From contig OZ244803.1 in NCBI GenBank assembly GCA_965220045.1, positions 2,232,001-2,296,000 on the forward strand: 64,000 bases of DNA, given 5' to 3'. This DNA is from VXOZ01 sp965220045. Its GTDB lineage: Bacteria; Chloroflexota; UBA11872; VXOZ01. The first letter of the stretch is position 1. Every line of letters begins with the position of its first letter. The notes below the pieces were generated by a model. It was given only the letters and a program-made list of their open reading frames with translations, did no database searches and was not told where the DNA came from. A program made the translations under genes and the position numbers. Of the stretch, positions 34,277 through 43,258 are shown in pieces.

Positions 34277-35704
34277 CTACCAGCCGCCTACAAGCTCCTG
34301 CCACTTGGCGATGACATTGTTCCACTCTTGCTCGACATTTGCCAAGCCCTCTTGGATGGTGATGTTGCCAGCCATGACGTCCGGCAAGAATCGGCTCAGC
34401 GCCGTACGCATTTCGTCGGCGCCGGGGATGGGCAGCGAATGAGAGGCGCGGAACGGAATCTGGTAGCTCTGATGTTCCAGGAACGGATCGCCTTCGGTGA
34501 ACTCCTCCGAGTTCGCGACCGAAAGCCGGATGGGCACCCGGTCCCACGCCTTGGCCCAGCGCAGGTTGTTCTCGGGCCGCGACACGAACTCAATCCAGGC
34601 AAAAGCCTCTTCCGGCACGGTCGTCCACGACGACATAATCCAAATGTGGTGCCCGCTCCAGCTCGCTTGGCGCACCGCATTGGGCGGTTTCGGATGCTCG
34701 ATGATACTGAACTCGAAGGTCTCATCGATGGGATAGATTTCCGCCTTGCGCGTTGAGTACGTCGCATACATCGTGGCGGTGAAGCCATTGACCAAGGCTG
34801 CTCCCCGTGGGCTCCCGGAGGGCCTGGCAGTCTGGTAGAGCGTTGCCAACGCATCCCAGCCGCCTTGCAGGTCGTATACTTTCTTGACCCACGTCAGCGC
34901 TTCCACCCCTTCAGGACTATTGAGCGCGGCTTTGGTCAGGTCATCGCTTATCCGCTGGCCGCCAAGCTGCAAGAACGGTGTGATCCACTGGTACCTCCCG
35001 CCGCTGCCCCACTCAGGCGGGAATCCCGCCACCACCAGATTGCCGGCCGTATCTTTGCGCATGGTCTTCTGAGCGACCGATTCAAGCTCATCCCAGGTCG
35101 CGGGGCCGTTGTCCGGGTCGAGGCCGTTCTCCAGGAAGATGCCGTCGTGCATGTAGAGCACACGCAAGTCGGGGCCGTACGGAAAGCCGTAGAGCTGGCC
35201 ATCCTTCTTCCAGATCATATTCTCGGTCAGGCTGGTCCAAATGTCTTCCATGTCGACGTTGGAGCCCTTTACCAGGTCGTTGAGGCCTCGCGCCTGACCA
35301 AGCGCGCCAAGCTCAATGGCGTGCCATTCACCCCAGGAACTGAGATCATGCGGCGTGTTGGCGGCAAACGCCGTGCGAAATGCGGCGTAGCGTTCGCTCG
35401 AACTCGTCGACGGCGGATTGACGTCAAAGTCGATGTCGGGGTTCTCTGCCCGGAACTCGGCGACAAGCTCGGCGGATAGGCCCTCTTCTTCCTGGAACTT
35501 GAAGTAGGGATGCGTGGCAAAGAGAACGTACACGGCCTCTTTTTCAGGAGCGGCGGCTTCGGCTTGCGGCGCTTCCGCTTGCTCCTCCTCAGCCATGGTT
35601 GCTGCGGGCACAGCGCCGCAGGCGGCGAGGGCCAGCCCTGCCAGCGCGCCGCCTGAACCGGCTAAGACATGGCGGCGTGAAAGCCGCTTCGCGTGCAGAT
35701 TCAT
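34277..35704 (-). CDS. Extracellular solute-binding lipoprotein, ABC family 1
   Basis: About 475 residues. The signal 'RLSRRHVLAGSGGALAGLALAAC' (given here in part: twin Arg, then lipobox LAAC) suggests Tat-exported lipoprotein anchoring, followed by an Ala/Glu-rich linker. The mature part is a type 1 periplasmic-binding fold for sugars or similar ('WDELESVAQKTMRKD', 'FSIIEHPKPPNAVRQASWSG', 'FAWIEFVSRPENNLRWA'). The start at 35704 is supported by AGAAAGG and by the signal peptide; the open frame further upstream is not. No permease or ATPase of the sugar type lies next to it; the neighbouring transporter is of the amino-acid type with its own binding proteins. It would need remote partners. 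Confidence 0.88.
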   Translation of the reverse strand: MNLHAKRLSRRHVLAGSGGALAGLALAACGAVPAATMAEEEQAEAPQAEAAAPEKEAVYVLFATHPYFKFQEEEGLSAELVAEFRAENPDIDFDVNPPSTSSSERYAAFRTAFAANTPHDLSSWGEWHAIELGALGQARGLNDLVKGSNVDMEDIWTSLTENMIWKKDGQLYGFPYGPDLRVLYMHDGIFLENGLDPDNGPATWDELESVAQKTMRKDTAGNLVVAGFPPEWGSGGRYQWITPFLQLGGQRISDDLTKAALNSPEGVEALTWVKKVYDLQGGWDALATLYQTARPSGSPRGAALVNGFTATMYATYSTRKAEIYPIDETFEFSIIEHPKPPNAVRQASWSGHHIWIMSSWTTVPEEAFAWIEFVSRPENNLRWAKAWDRVPIRLSVANSEEFTEGDPFLEHQSYQIPFRASHSLPIPGADEMRTALSRFLPDVMAGNITIQEGLANVEQEWNNVIAKWQELVGGW

Positions 35705-35721
35705 ATGATTGCCTTTCTCGT

Positions 35722-35744
35722 ATTTTATTGACCGCACGACACAT
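35722..35744 (-). promoter_or_regulatory. Promoter-like box shared with the second aapJ gene
   Basis: On the minus strand the sequence reads ATGTGTCGTGCGGTCAATA followed by AAAT. The core GTGCGGTCAAT (35727-35737) is identical to that at 41878-41888 before the second aapJ, and the upstream ATGTGT is shared as well. TAAAAT may serve as -10, only about 18 bases before the start codon. A common operator or promoter type is inferred. Confidence 0.5.
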
Positions 35745-36005
35745 TTGCTCAGCGAGCGTAGCCTCGGCGCCGGTCTCCTTACCAATGTCACTTTGAGGTT
35801 CCGGCGATACTGCCTGCCTTTTCGCGCCTCCTTCCCTCTCTCAAGCAAGCGACCGTCTCACTCGCTCCGACGCGCTCGCTGGCGCTGGGTCATTGGCAGA
35901 AACAACAATCGATCGTCCATGACTGCCGCCTCTGCAAATGCCATAGAGACACCATACCGCGTTGCAGCGATTCTGTCAGGCCTACAATCGCCAGCAGCGG
36001 TAGGG
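35745..36005. other. Intergenic region between aapP and the solute-binding protein gene
   Basis: About 260 bases, with the leader at 35705-35744 bringing the gene-free stretch to about 300. No gene, repeat family or clear terminator for the aap operon was recognised. Confidence 0.4.
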
Positions 36006-36782
36006 TCAGAGGATCTGCGAGAGGAAGCGCCGCACGCGCTCGTGCCGCGGATTATTGAAGAACTCATCCGGAGGCAGGTCTTCGACGATCTGGCCCTCGT
36101 CGAACATGACGATGCGGTCGGCGACTTCACGGGCGAAGCCGAGCTCGTGGGTAATCGCCACAATCGTCATCTGATGCGATGCGGCCAGTTCTTTCATCAC
36201 TTCCAGGACTTCCTTGATCATTTCGGGGTCGAGTGCCGACGTCGGTTCGTCGAAGAGCATGATCTTGGGATTCATGGCCAGCGCCCGGGCAATGGCGACG
36301 CGCTGCTGCTGCCCGCCGGAGAGTTCACCCGGATATTTTTCGGCCTGCTCCGGAATGCCCACGCGCTCCAAGAGCTGAAGAGCGTTTGCCTCCGCCTCAT
36401 CCACCGGGGTCTTCCGCACTTTGATCGGCGCCAGTGAAATGTTGCGCATGACGGTGAGGTGGGGAAAGAGGTTGAACGATTGGAATACCATGCCCACTTC
36501 GCGGCGGATGGCGTCGATATTGCGTACGTCGTCAGTCATCTCAAAGCCGTCCACGATAATGTCACCGCGCTGGTGCTGTTCCAGCCGGTTGATCGTGCGA
36601 ATGAAGGTGGACTTGCCCGAACCCGAGGGTCCGATCACCACCACTACCTCTCCGCGGCCAACGGTGGTGGTCACGCCCCGTAGCGCATGGAAGTCGCCGA
36701 ACCACTTGTGCACGTCGCGGGCTACTATGATGTTGTCCGCTTCAGGAGCTTGCCCTGCCGCTACTGCCACTTCTGTTGCCAC
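36006..36782 (-). CDS. aapP: Amino-acid ABC transporter ATPase
   Basis: 258 residues with all ABC ATPase motifs: Walker A 'GPSGSGKST', Q-loop 'GMVFQSFNLFPHLTV', signature 'LSGGQQQRVAIARAL', Walker B 'IMLFDEPTSALDPE', and the switch His in 'MTIVAITHELGFA'. The sequence pattern is that of the polar amino acid (GlnQ/AapP/HisP) group. It powers uptake through the AapQ/AapM pair encoded directly upstream (75-base gap), and closes the operon aapJ-Q-M-P. Length is normal, with about 15 extra N-terminal residues. Confidence 0.95.
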   Translation of the reverse strand: MATEVAVAAGQAPEADNIIVARDVHKWFGDFHALRGVTTTVGRGEVVVVIGPSGSGKSTFIRTINRLEQHQRGDIIVDGFEMTDDVRNIDAIRREVGMVFQSFNLFPHLTVMRNISLAPIKVRKTPVDEAEANALQLLERVGIPEQAEKYPGELSGGQQQRVAIARALAMNPKIMLFDEPTSALDPEMIKEVLEVMKELAASHQMTIVAITHELGFAREVADRIVMFDEGQIVEDLPPDEFFNNPRHERVRRFLSQIL

Positions 36783-36856
36783 ATCTACCTCCGTTTGATT
36801 CCGGCGCCTCGCCGCGAAAAGTCAGGTAATTGCACGTGACGGCACAGTGCCATTGC

Positions 36857-38095
36857 CTACCGCCGGCCCACGCCGAGATGCCGTTCGATCCGGCGGCTTA
36901 CATACGACATCGTATACGTGAAGATCCAGAACACTGCCGCCACGAAAACTAAGTTCTCTCGACCGTTGTCGGTAAATTGCACGTTGCCCTGCACGATCGA
37001 GCGTCCCATCTCCAGGATATCCAGCATACCGACGATGTAGACCAGGCTTGTGTCCTTGAACAACGCGATGAATTGCCCCACAATAGCCGGAATTACGTTG
37101 CGAATTGCCTGGGGCAATTGTATGAGTAGCGTGACCTGCCAACCGGGCAGACCCAGCGCGCGCGCCGCTTCGGCTTGGCCGGGGTGCAAGCCCTGCAGGC
37201 CGCCACGGATGTTTTCGGCCGTGTAGGCCGCCGAGAAGAGCGTAATCACGATGGCCGCCCGCGTCACGGAGTCGACGGGGAAGTTTGCCGGCAAGGCCAG
37301 CGGCACCAGCACCTGCGACATGAACAAGAGCGTAATCAACGGCACACCGCGAAAAACCTCGATGAAGACGACGCAAAGAACCTTGACGACCGGGAGGCTG
37401 CTCCGCCGACCCAACGCCAGCAAAATGCCAATCGGAAAGGCAAAGAAGATGCCGGACACCGCCAGGATGAGGTTGAGCATCAGCCCGCCCCACTTGCGCG
37501 GCGCGACCTCCTCCATGCCAGGGACACCTGGTATGCCGATAAGTATCAGCAGCAGGAGCACATAGATTACGATGCCGCCCAGCACGAAATTGCGGGGACT
37601 CGCGGTCTTGGGATACCGGCCCAAGACGTAGCCGATGCCCAGCGTTAAGAGATTGCCCAAGATGAAGGCGCGCACCCACCAGGGCATCACCACGCCTTCG
37701 TGGAACAGGCCGTAGGGCAACACGCCAAGCAACACGGTTACGGCGCCGTAGCCGATGGCAATGCGGCGCGCCGCCCCGCCCCACATGGCGGCAGCCATGC
37801 CGAAGAGAATCGAGACCAGCAACCAGCCGGTCAGCGGCCGCCACGCATACTCCGTCGGGTAGAGGCCCATGGCGTACTGCTGGGGTCGGCTTGTAATGAC
37901 CGTCCAATCGGCAGTGCCGAGCAGCCAGTTCAGCATGCTCCACACGGCCCACAGGATGATGGGAACGGTGACGACGGTCACCAAGCCGCTGAGCCAGTTG
38001 CCGAACAGATTCGTTCTGGCCCAACCGATCCAACCTGTTTCGGTACGTGGCGGCGGCAGTGAAGGCGCCGGTTGCCACGCTTCCGCGGTTGCCAT
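36857..38095 (-). CDS. aapM: General L-amino-acid ABC transporter permease
   Basis: 412 residues. A long N-terminal half with several membrane spans ('GWLLVSILFGMAAAMWGGAA', 'FVLGGIVIYVLLLLILIGIP') is followed by the amino-acid permease core. The EAA loop reads 'EAARALGLPGWQVTLLIQLPQAIR', preceded by 'AAYTAENIRGGLQGLHPGQ', the His/Glu/Gln permease (HEQRo) pattern. The extended first half is typical of AapM compared with GlnP or HisM. It starts 7 bases after aapQ and is followed by aapP. It pairs with AapQ to form the translocation channel. Confidence 0.93.
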   Translation of the reverse strand: MATAEAWQPAPSLPPPRTETGWIGWARTNLFGNWLSGLVTVVTVPIILWAVWSMLNWLLGTADWTVITSRPQQYAMGLYPTEYAWRPLTGWLLVSILFGMAAAMWGGAARRIAIGYGAVTVLLGVLPYGLFHEGVVMPWWVRAFILGNLLTLGIGYVLGRYPKTASPRNFVLGGIVIYVLLLLILIGIPGVPGMEEVAPRKWGGLMLNLILAVSGIFFAFPIGILLALGRRSSLPVVKVLCVVFIEVFRGVPLITLLFMSQVLVPLALPANFPVDSVTRAAIVITLFSAAYTAENIRGGLQGLHPGQAEAARALGLPGWQVTLLIQLPQAIRNVIPAIVGQFIALFKDTSLVYIVGMLDILEMGRSIVQGNVQFTDNGRENLVFVAAVFWIFTYTMSYVSRRIERHLGVGRR

Positions 38096-38102
38096 TGTCC
38101 GA

Positions 38103-39293
38103 CTAGCCTCCCGTGAACTGGATGTGGCGGTTGTAGAGATTGCCGATGAGCGAGTAGGTCAGACTGTACAGCAAGTAAATGCCCATAATTATCAAGAAAA
38201 TGGTGACTGCGGGAGCAGTCTGGGTCATGGTCTTGGCAACGCTGGTCAAGTCCGCGTACCCGATGGCCAAAGCCAGACTACTATTCTTCGTCAGGTTGAG
38301 GTACTGGCTGATAAGGGGCGGCACGATAACCCGCAGCGCCTGCGGAAAGGTAACGAACCTCAGCGTCTGCATCGTGCCCAGGCCCAGCGAGCGGGAGGCC
38401 TCGGTCTGACCCCGCGACACGGACTGCAGTCCGCCTCGGACGATTTCCGCGATGAAGGCCGCCGTGTAGATGATCAATCCCAGGAGCAGCGCGGTCAACT
38501 CAATGGATATCGTGTAACCGCCTGCCGGGTGGCCGAAGCGACCCTCCGGCGCCGGTACGCTCATGACATAGGGGGCGTCGCCGATGGCTACCCACACCAG
38601 CCATGCTACGAATGAGCCCGCGATGACGACGACGATGCCGCTCAGCAAGGGATACGACGTCCGGCCGGTGCGCTCCTCGCGGCGATCCAGAAGTACCTTT
38701 GTTACGATTCCCAGCGCAATAGCCAAAACTACGCACAACAGCCACAATCCCGGCCGCTGTTGTCCTTCGGGCCAGGGGAAAGACAGTCCCGCATTGTTAT
38801 TCAGGTAGATGGCATTGAACAGGTTGATCCCTTCTCGCACCGGCGGCAATCCCAGCAACAAGATGTACCAGAAGAAGAGTTGCACAAGGAGGGGCACGTT
38901 GCGGAAGACTTCCACGTAAACCGTGGCAACCTTGCTAATCACCCAGTTGCCGGATAGCTGCACCGCGCCCACAATGATGCCGAGCGCGGTGGCAAGGATC
39001 ACACCCACCACGGACACCATGAGCGTATTCGTCGCGGATACCAAGAAGGCGTAGGCAAACGTGTCGCTCTCTTCATAGGGCAGAATATGCTCGCTGATGG
39101 GAGTGGAGTACTCCCGGTTGAGAAAGCTAAAGCCAAAGGGAATGTCGCGCTGCACAATCGCCGACGAGACATTGGAGAGGAAGAATGCTACCGCCACCAC
39201 CACGAGGACCCCCGACACGATCTGGGCAGTCCAACTCAAGATGCGGGAGTGCCGCCAAATGGGAATGCCTTGGTATGTCAGCGAAAGTCGCAC
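38103..39293 (-). CDS. aapQ: General L-amino-acid ABC transporter permease
   Basis: 396 residues, GTG start with GGGGAG nine bases upstream. Early spans surround 'FGFSFLNREYSTPISEHILPY', a periplasmic loop characteristic of AapQ. Then come 'ATALGIIVGAVQLSGNW', 'VYVEVFRNVPLLVQLFFWY', and the EAA region 'EASRSLGLGTMQTLRFVTFPQALRV'. It is the second gene after aapJ (76-base gap) and only 7 bases before aapM, so transcription as one unit is likely. Together with AapM, AapP and AapJ it should import a wide range of L-amino acids. Confidence 0.94.
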   Translation of the reverse strand: MRLSLTYQGIPIWRHSRILSWTAQIVSGVLVVVAVAFFLSNVSSAIVQRDIPFGFSFLNREYSTPISEHILPYEESDTFAYAFLVSATNTLMVSVVGVILATALGIIVGAVQLSGNWVISKVATVYVEVFRNVPLLVQLFFWYILLLGLPPVREGINLFNAIYLNNNAGLSFPWPEGQQRPGLWLLCVVLAIALGIVTKVLLDRREERTGRTSYPLLSGIVVVIAGSFVAWLVWVAIGDAPYVMSVPAPEGRFGHPAGGYTISIELTALLLGLIIYTAAFIAEIVRGGLQSVSRGQTEASRSLGLGTMQTLRFVTFPQALRVIVPPLISQYLNLTKNSSLALAIGYADLTSVAKTMTQTAPAVTIFLIIMGIYLLYSLTYSLIGNLYNRHIQFTGG

Positions 39294-39369
39294 CGGCCAA
39301 ACTCCCCAGCGGTTACACTATCGGCATTGCATGCTGACAGCAGTATACACCAATCCGTCAGCAAAGCCT

Positions 39370-40506
39370 CTATCTCAATGGCTGCGAGTATATCTGCCCG
39401 CCCTTGGGGCAGTCTGAACACGGCGCATCTGACCACAGGGCGTTGCGCGAGCCTTCTCGCGGCAAGTCTATGCCCGTGCCAGGTCCTAAATTGCGGTCGT
39501 ATATCTCGCCGTAATTGCCCACCAGTTTGATTACGGTTTGACCCACGATCTGGTCGAGACCGAGTTCTTCCTGGCCGAATGAGCCCTCCGTTCCCAGCAA
39601 GCGCTTGGCTTTCACATTGTCGCCGGCGGCAATTTCGTCCACATTGGCGGAATTGATGCCGTAAGCCTCGGCGTAGATCAAGATGCCCATCACGGCCTTT
39701 ACGATGTCGAACCACTGCTCATCGCCGTGCGGCACCATGGGTCCGAGCGGTTCTTCGGAAATCGTCTCCGGCAGAATAATGTGCTCCTCGGGATTCGCCA
39801 AAGAACTGCGCAGGGCCGTCAGCGCCGAGCGGTCGGTGGTGAACACTTCACAAGCGCCGCTCTTGTAGGCTTCGAATGCCACCTGTGCCTCTTCGAAGGT
39901 CTTGGGGTCATAGTCCAGGCTGTTCTGCCGGAAGAAGTCGGCCATGTTGAGCTCGGACGTCGTGCCGGTGTTCACGCAGACGGCGGCGCCGGCCAACTGG
40001 TACGCGCTGGTCACTCCGAGACTCTTCGGCACCATGAAGCCTTGACCGTCGTAGAACATCGTCTGCACGAAATTGCCCCAATTGGCGTCGCGGGAGGTGG
40101 TCCACGTCGTGACGTACACGAGTAAGTCGACCTCGCCCGATTGCATCACGGGGCCACGCTCAGCTGCCGTTATAAGACGAATTTCAACCGCATCGGGATC
40201 GCCAAGCACTGCCGCCGCGACGGCCCGGCAGAGATCGATGTCAAAACCGACATTGTTGCCGGCTTCGTCCACATAGCCGAACCCCGGGGTGTCGTTGAGG
40301 CTGGCACACACAAGACGACCCCGCTCGCGCACTGTATCAAGCCGCGAACGTACAGCCGGCGCCGTCTGGGTTTCGCCCTCGGTATCTGCAGCAGCCTCCT
40401 CGACTGCCGGTTCGGCAGTGGTGGCGCAGGCCGCGCCCAAAAGCAACACGAATGCCAGCGCCACACCGGCCGCGAGCCCTCTTACCAGTCTCCCAGGTCC
40501 GCTCAT
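39370..40506 (-). CDS. aapJ: General L-amino-acid ABC transporter binding protein, operon copy
   Basis: 378 residues. The N-terminal signal has lipobox 'LLGAAC', so the protein is lipid-anchored, as expected for a monoderm or Chloroflexota cell. The SBP family 3 core is 'VCASLNDTPGFGYVDEAG', 'GFDIDLCRAVAAAVLGD', 'WTTSRDANWGNFVQTMFYDG', and the C-terminus 'CSDCPKGGQIYSQPLR'. GGGAGG lies nine bases before the ATG. It heads the aapJQMP operon and is strongly similar over its whole length to the separate copy at 40701-41825. Broad L-amino-acid binding is assumed from the family. Confidence 0.94.
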   Translation of the reverse strand: MSGPGRLVRGLAAGVALAFVLLLGAACATTAEPAVEEAAADTEGETQTAPAVRSRLDTVRERGRLVCASLNDTPGFGYVDEAGNNVGFDIDLCRAVAAAVLGDPDAVEIRLITAAERGPVMQSGEVDLLVYVTTWTTSRDANWGNFVQTMFYDGQGFMVPKSLGVTSAYQLAGAAVCVNTGTTSELNMADFFRQNSLDYDPKTFEEAQVAFEAYKSGACEVFTTDRSALTALRSSLANPEEHIILPETISEEPLGPMVPHGDEQWFDIVKAVMGILIYAEAYGINSANVDEIAAGDNVKAKRLLGTEGSFGQEELGLDQIVGQTVIKLVGNYGEIYDRNLGPGTGIDLPREGSRNALWSDAPCSDCPKGGQIYSQPLR

Positions 40507-40640
40507 TTCACACCTGCCTCCCCGTTGCGAGCAGCAAGATTGGTTGTTTTCCGGTATTCATGTGGCGGGGGAATACTACGAATCCCACAGCCCTCGAATG
40601 GCTTGCCCCTCTCGCATGCCAAGCGCACGTACCCTATATC

Positions 40641-40681
40641 AAAAGTCGCGCCGACCCGGAATAAATCCAGGCCGACGCGAC
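40641..40681 (-). terminator. Rho-independent terminator of the second aapJ
   Basis: On the minus strand GTCGCGTCGGCCTGGA and TCCGGGTCGGCGCGAC form a 16-base stem in which the three non-Watson-Crick pairs are all G-T wobbles. The loop is about five bases of T and A, and TTTT follows. It starts 20 bases after the stop codon at 40701 and separates this gene from the aapJQMP operon. Confidence 0.8.
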
Positions 40682-40700
40682 AACAATCAGCGACTACGAA

Positions 40701-41825
40701 TTAGCGCAATGGCTGAGAGTAGATCTGGCCGCCCTTCGGGCAGTCGGTGCACGGTGCATTCGACCACAGAGCGTTGCGGGTGCCTGCACGCGGCAGTTGG
40801 ACACCATCGGGGTTGTCCAGGTTGCGCGCATAGATCTCGCCGTAGTTCCCGACCGCCTTGATGATGGTCTGGCCCACGTTCTGATCGAGACCCAGCTCTT
40901 CCTGTCCGAATGAACCCTCAGTGCCGAGCAAGCGCTTGGCTTTGACGTTATCGCCGGCGGCGACTTCATCAACGTTGGTGGAGTTGATGCCATAGGCCTC
41001 GGCATAGATGAGGAGGCCCATCACGGTCTTCACAATGTCGAACCACTGCTCGTCTCCGTGCGGCACCACCGGTCCCAACGGCTCCTCAGAAATTGTTTCC
41101 GGCAGAATGATGTGTTCTTCCGGATTCGGGAGAGCCGTTCTCAACGCGGCAAGCTGCGAGCGGTCGTTCGTAAAGACCTCGCACGCGCCACTCTTGTAAG
41201 CTTCAAGGACCACGTCCGTGTCTTCGTAGACCTTCGGGTTGTACTCCAAGTTGTTCTGGCGGAAGAAGTCGGCCATGTTCAACTCGGTGGTCGTACCGCT
41301 GGTCACGCAGACCGCAGCGCCGCCCAGCTCCATGGCGCTACTCACGCCCAGGCTCTTGGGAACCATGAAGCCCTGGCCGTCGTAGAACATCGTCTGCGCG
41401 TAGTTGCCCCAAGAGGCATCACGCGAGGTTGTCCACGTAACGGTACGTACGAGCAAGTCCACCTCACCAGACTGAATGGTGGGGCCACGCTCGGCAGCCG
41501 TAATCAGGCGAATCTCAAACGCGTCCGGGTCGCCCAGCACGGCCGCGGCCACGGCGCGGCAAAGGTCAATGTCGAAACCCACGTTGGCGCCGGCTTCATC
41601 TACAAAACCGTAGCCGGGCACGTCATTGCGGCTCGCGCAAATCAGGTGTCCCCGCTCACGTACGGTATCGAGACGCGACGTCATTTCTGCCGCCGGCATC
41701 TCCTCGGCCATGGTTTCCTTCTGCTCTTCTTCCATGGCCGGTTCGGTCGTCTCGGCACATGCCGCACTAAAGAGTAGCGCGGCCATCAAGCCCAAGACTC
41801 CCAGGATCGTACACAATCGTCTCAT
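40701..41825 (-). CDS. Second AapJ-type amino-acid binding protein
   Basis: About 374 residues from an ATG at 41825 with GGGGAGG seven bases upstream; eight earlier codons are open but unsupported. It has a lipoprotein signal ending 'FSAAC', an acidic linker, and the same core as the operon copy ('VGFDIDLCRAVAAAVLGD', 'ADFFRQNNLEYNPKVYED', 'APCTDCPKGGQIYSQPLR'). Only the linker and a few loops differ, so the duplication is recent or under common constraint. It carries its own promoter-like element and a strong terminator, so the cell can make it separately from the permeases. A different amino-acid preference or a higher dose is inferred. Confidence 0.92.
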   Translation of the reverse strand: MRRLCTILGVLGLMAALLFSAACAETTEPAMEEEQKETMAEEMPAAEMTSRLDTVRERGHLICASRNDVPGYGFVDEAGANVGFDIDLCRAVAAAVLGDPDAFEIRLITAAERGPTIQSGEVDLLVRTVTWTTSRDASWGNYAQTMFYDGQGFMVPKSLGVSSAMELGGAAVCVTSGTTTELNMADFFRQNNLEYNPKVYEDTDVVLEAYKSGACEVFTNDRSQLAALRTALPNPEEHIILPETISEEPLGPVVPHGDEQWFDIVKTVMGLLIYAEAYGINSTNVDEVAAGDNVKAKRLLGTEGSFGQEELGLDQNVGQTIIKAVGNYGEIYARNLDNPDGVQLPRAGTRNALWSNAPCTDCPKGGQIYSQPLR

Positions 41826-41870
41826 CAGTAAGCCTCCCCAGTAGCACATTACTTCGCACGCATGTGCAGT

Positions 41871-41901
41871 CCATTATATTGACCGCACACATCTCATGCA
41901 A
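41871..41901 (-). promoter_or_regulatory. Promoter-like element of the second aapJ
   Basis: On the minus strand TTGCAT (41896-41901) and TATAAT (41873-41878) are 17 bases apart, about 48 bases before the ATG. The spacer holds ATGTGTGCGGTCAA, which is shared with the element before the orphan solute-binding protein gene at 35704. The segment GTCAATATAATGGAC is also 13/15 identical to the box before the enolase-superfamily gene (13480-13494). Confidence 0.6.
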
Positions 41902-42058
41902 CTTGCCAACTTGCCCTGTTGAACTTGCATCTTCCGGCACTTAACCCCGTTGTCAAGCACAATTCAGCTTACGGGCATTTCAAAGTTCGTAATCTATCTC
42001 CTTTCCATGGGTGTCTATCAGCTTCTAGTGCCAGAACTGGATCAACCTGAATCAAACG

Positions 42059-42994
42059 CTAGCCGGTTACCACGGCCTGTTCCGCAAGTACGCGCTCTGC
42101 CTCTCTGGTCGAGCGCTCGTGGTACTCAACCCAATTCTCCAGGCCGTATTCGCTCTTTATGCGGGCGACGGGCCAAGCCTCGTCGTTGGATTCCAGCATG
42201 AACGCCCCATCGTCACGCGTGCCGATGACGCTGATCCTGCCGCCGAAGTCTGTCTGCAATTGCCGGATCTGCTCAAATTGCAGGTCGTAGTGAAACACCT
42301 CGGCCTCAAGGTCAACGGTCCCATGGGCCACGTGCACCCCCAAGCCGCTGGCGGCAACCTCGTCGCCCAGCTTGTTGATGATGCGAGAGCGGCCGCCGCT
42401 AACGGTAGAGACGACAATGTAACTGTGCAGCCAGGCGTATGCCCGCAGGCGCAAGCCGCCGTCGCACATGCTGGGAAAGACGACCAACTCCGCCCCCGAT
42501 TCCCCAATGCGCGCCCACTCTTCCGGGTAGTCCACGTCGAAGCAGATGAGCATGCCGACCTTGCCGAAATCAGTTTCGAATACCGGGACGTCGGTATAGA
42601 CACCGGGTACCGTTCCCGCTTCAAGCTCTCCGAGAGTCGGGTGGATCTTGTCATATTGGCCGACGATCTCACCATCGCGGCCAAAGAGAACGCTCGTATT
42701 GATGCGCACGTTGCCCCGAACCTCACACATGCCCACGGCGACGTACATGCCGTGCTGGCGGGCTTTGGCGGCGTAGAGATCGGAGGTGGGGCCGGGAATG
42801 GGCTCCCATGCCTCTTCGCGAACTGCTGGCGGCACGCCCAAGAGGGTGAATTCCTCCGGCAAGCACGCGAGATCGGCCCCCAGACCACCCATTTGATCCA
42901 AGAGTTCAATCGCCAACTCGTGATTTGCGGCAATCGTGGGACGCCCGCCCATGTGACCGACGCACGCCGTGGCTACCTTTGCTTTGCGCGGCAT
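42059..42994 (-). CDS. Nitrilase/carbon-nitrogen hydrolase family enzyme
   Basis: 311 residues with the Glu-Lys-Cys triad of the superfamily in place: Glu47 ('CLPEEFTLLG'), Lys116 ('GQYDKIHPTLGE') and Cys151 ('MLICFDVDYPEEW'). The C-terminal part ('VAHGTVDLEAEVFHYDLQFEQI') completes the alpha-beta-beta-alpha fold. Such enzymes hydrolyse linear amides, ureides or nitriles; the 'CFD' elbow fits aliphatic amidase or N-carbamoyl amino-acid hydrolase types rather than true nitrilases. It lies beside the amino-acid transporter genes, but with no shared operon, as 230 bases separate them. Substrate is unknown. Confidence 0.87.
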   Translation of the reverse strand: MPRKAKVATACVGHMGGRPTIAANHELAIELLDQMGGLGADLACLPEEFTLLGVPPAVREEAWEPIPGPTSDLYAAKARQHGMYVAVGMCEVRGNVRINTSVLFGRDGEIVGQYDKIHPTLGELEAGTVPGVYTDVPVFETDFGKVGMLICFDVDYPEEWARIGESGAELVVFPSMCDGGLRLRAYAWLHSYIVVSTVSGGRSRIINKLGDEVAASGLGVHVAHGTVDLEAEVFHYDLQFEQIRQLQTDFGGRISVIGTRDDGAFMLESNDEAWPVARIKSEYGLENWVEYHERSTREAERVLAEQAVVTG

Positions 42995-43258
42995 TTCATT
43001 TCGCTCCTCTTGAATGACGATCTAGTTAAAAGGAAAGCGAACATTCTGTTTCATGAGTATACTCCAAAGGGACAGAATCAAACTACCCCTATGACGAAAT
43101 CGAGCCGAAAGTCGGGAACTCGAGCATCGCCACGTCCACCCTCTAGCTCTGCTGCAACTGAAATTCGATACGACATGTGGCTCGGTGGATTGTGCCGGCA
43201 AGAAATCAATGGTCTCTGCCAAGCTTCTGCCGCCACCCTTTCATGGGATTGGGGTTAG
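42995..43258. other. Gene-poor region upstream of the nitrilase-type gene
   Basis: No supported gene or RNA. It should contain the promoter of the minus-strand nitrilase-type gene. Together with 43506-43726 it flanks the dehydrogenase remnant, so 730 bases here carry no intact gene. Confidence 0.4.

Noticed and set aside
43022..43222. 66-residue minus-strand frame upstream of the nitrilase-type gene
   Set aside because: Ser/Arg-rich composition, no family motif, and no clear ribosome binding site.
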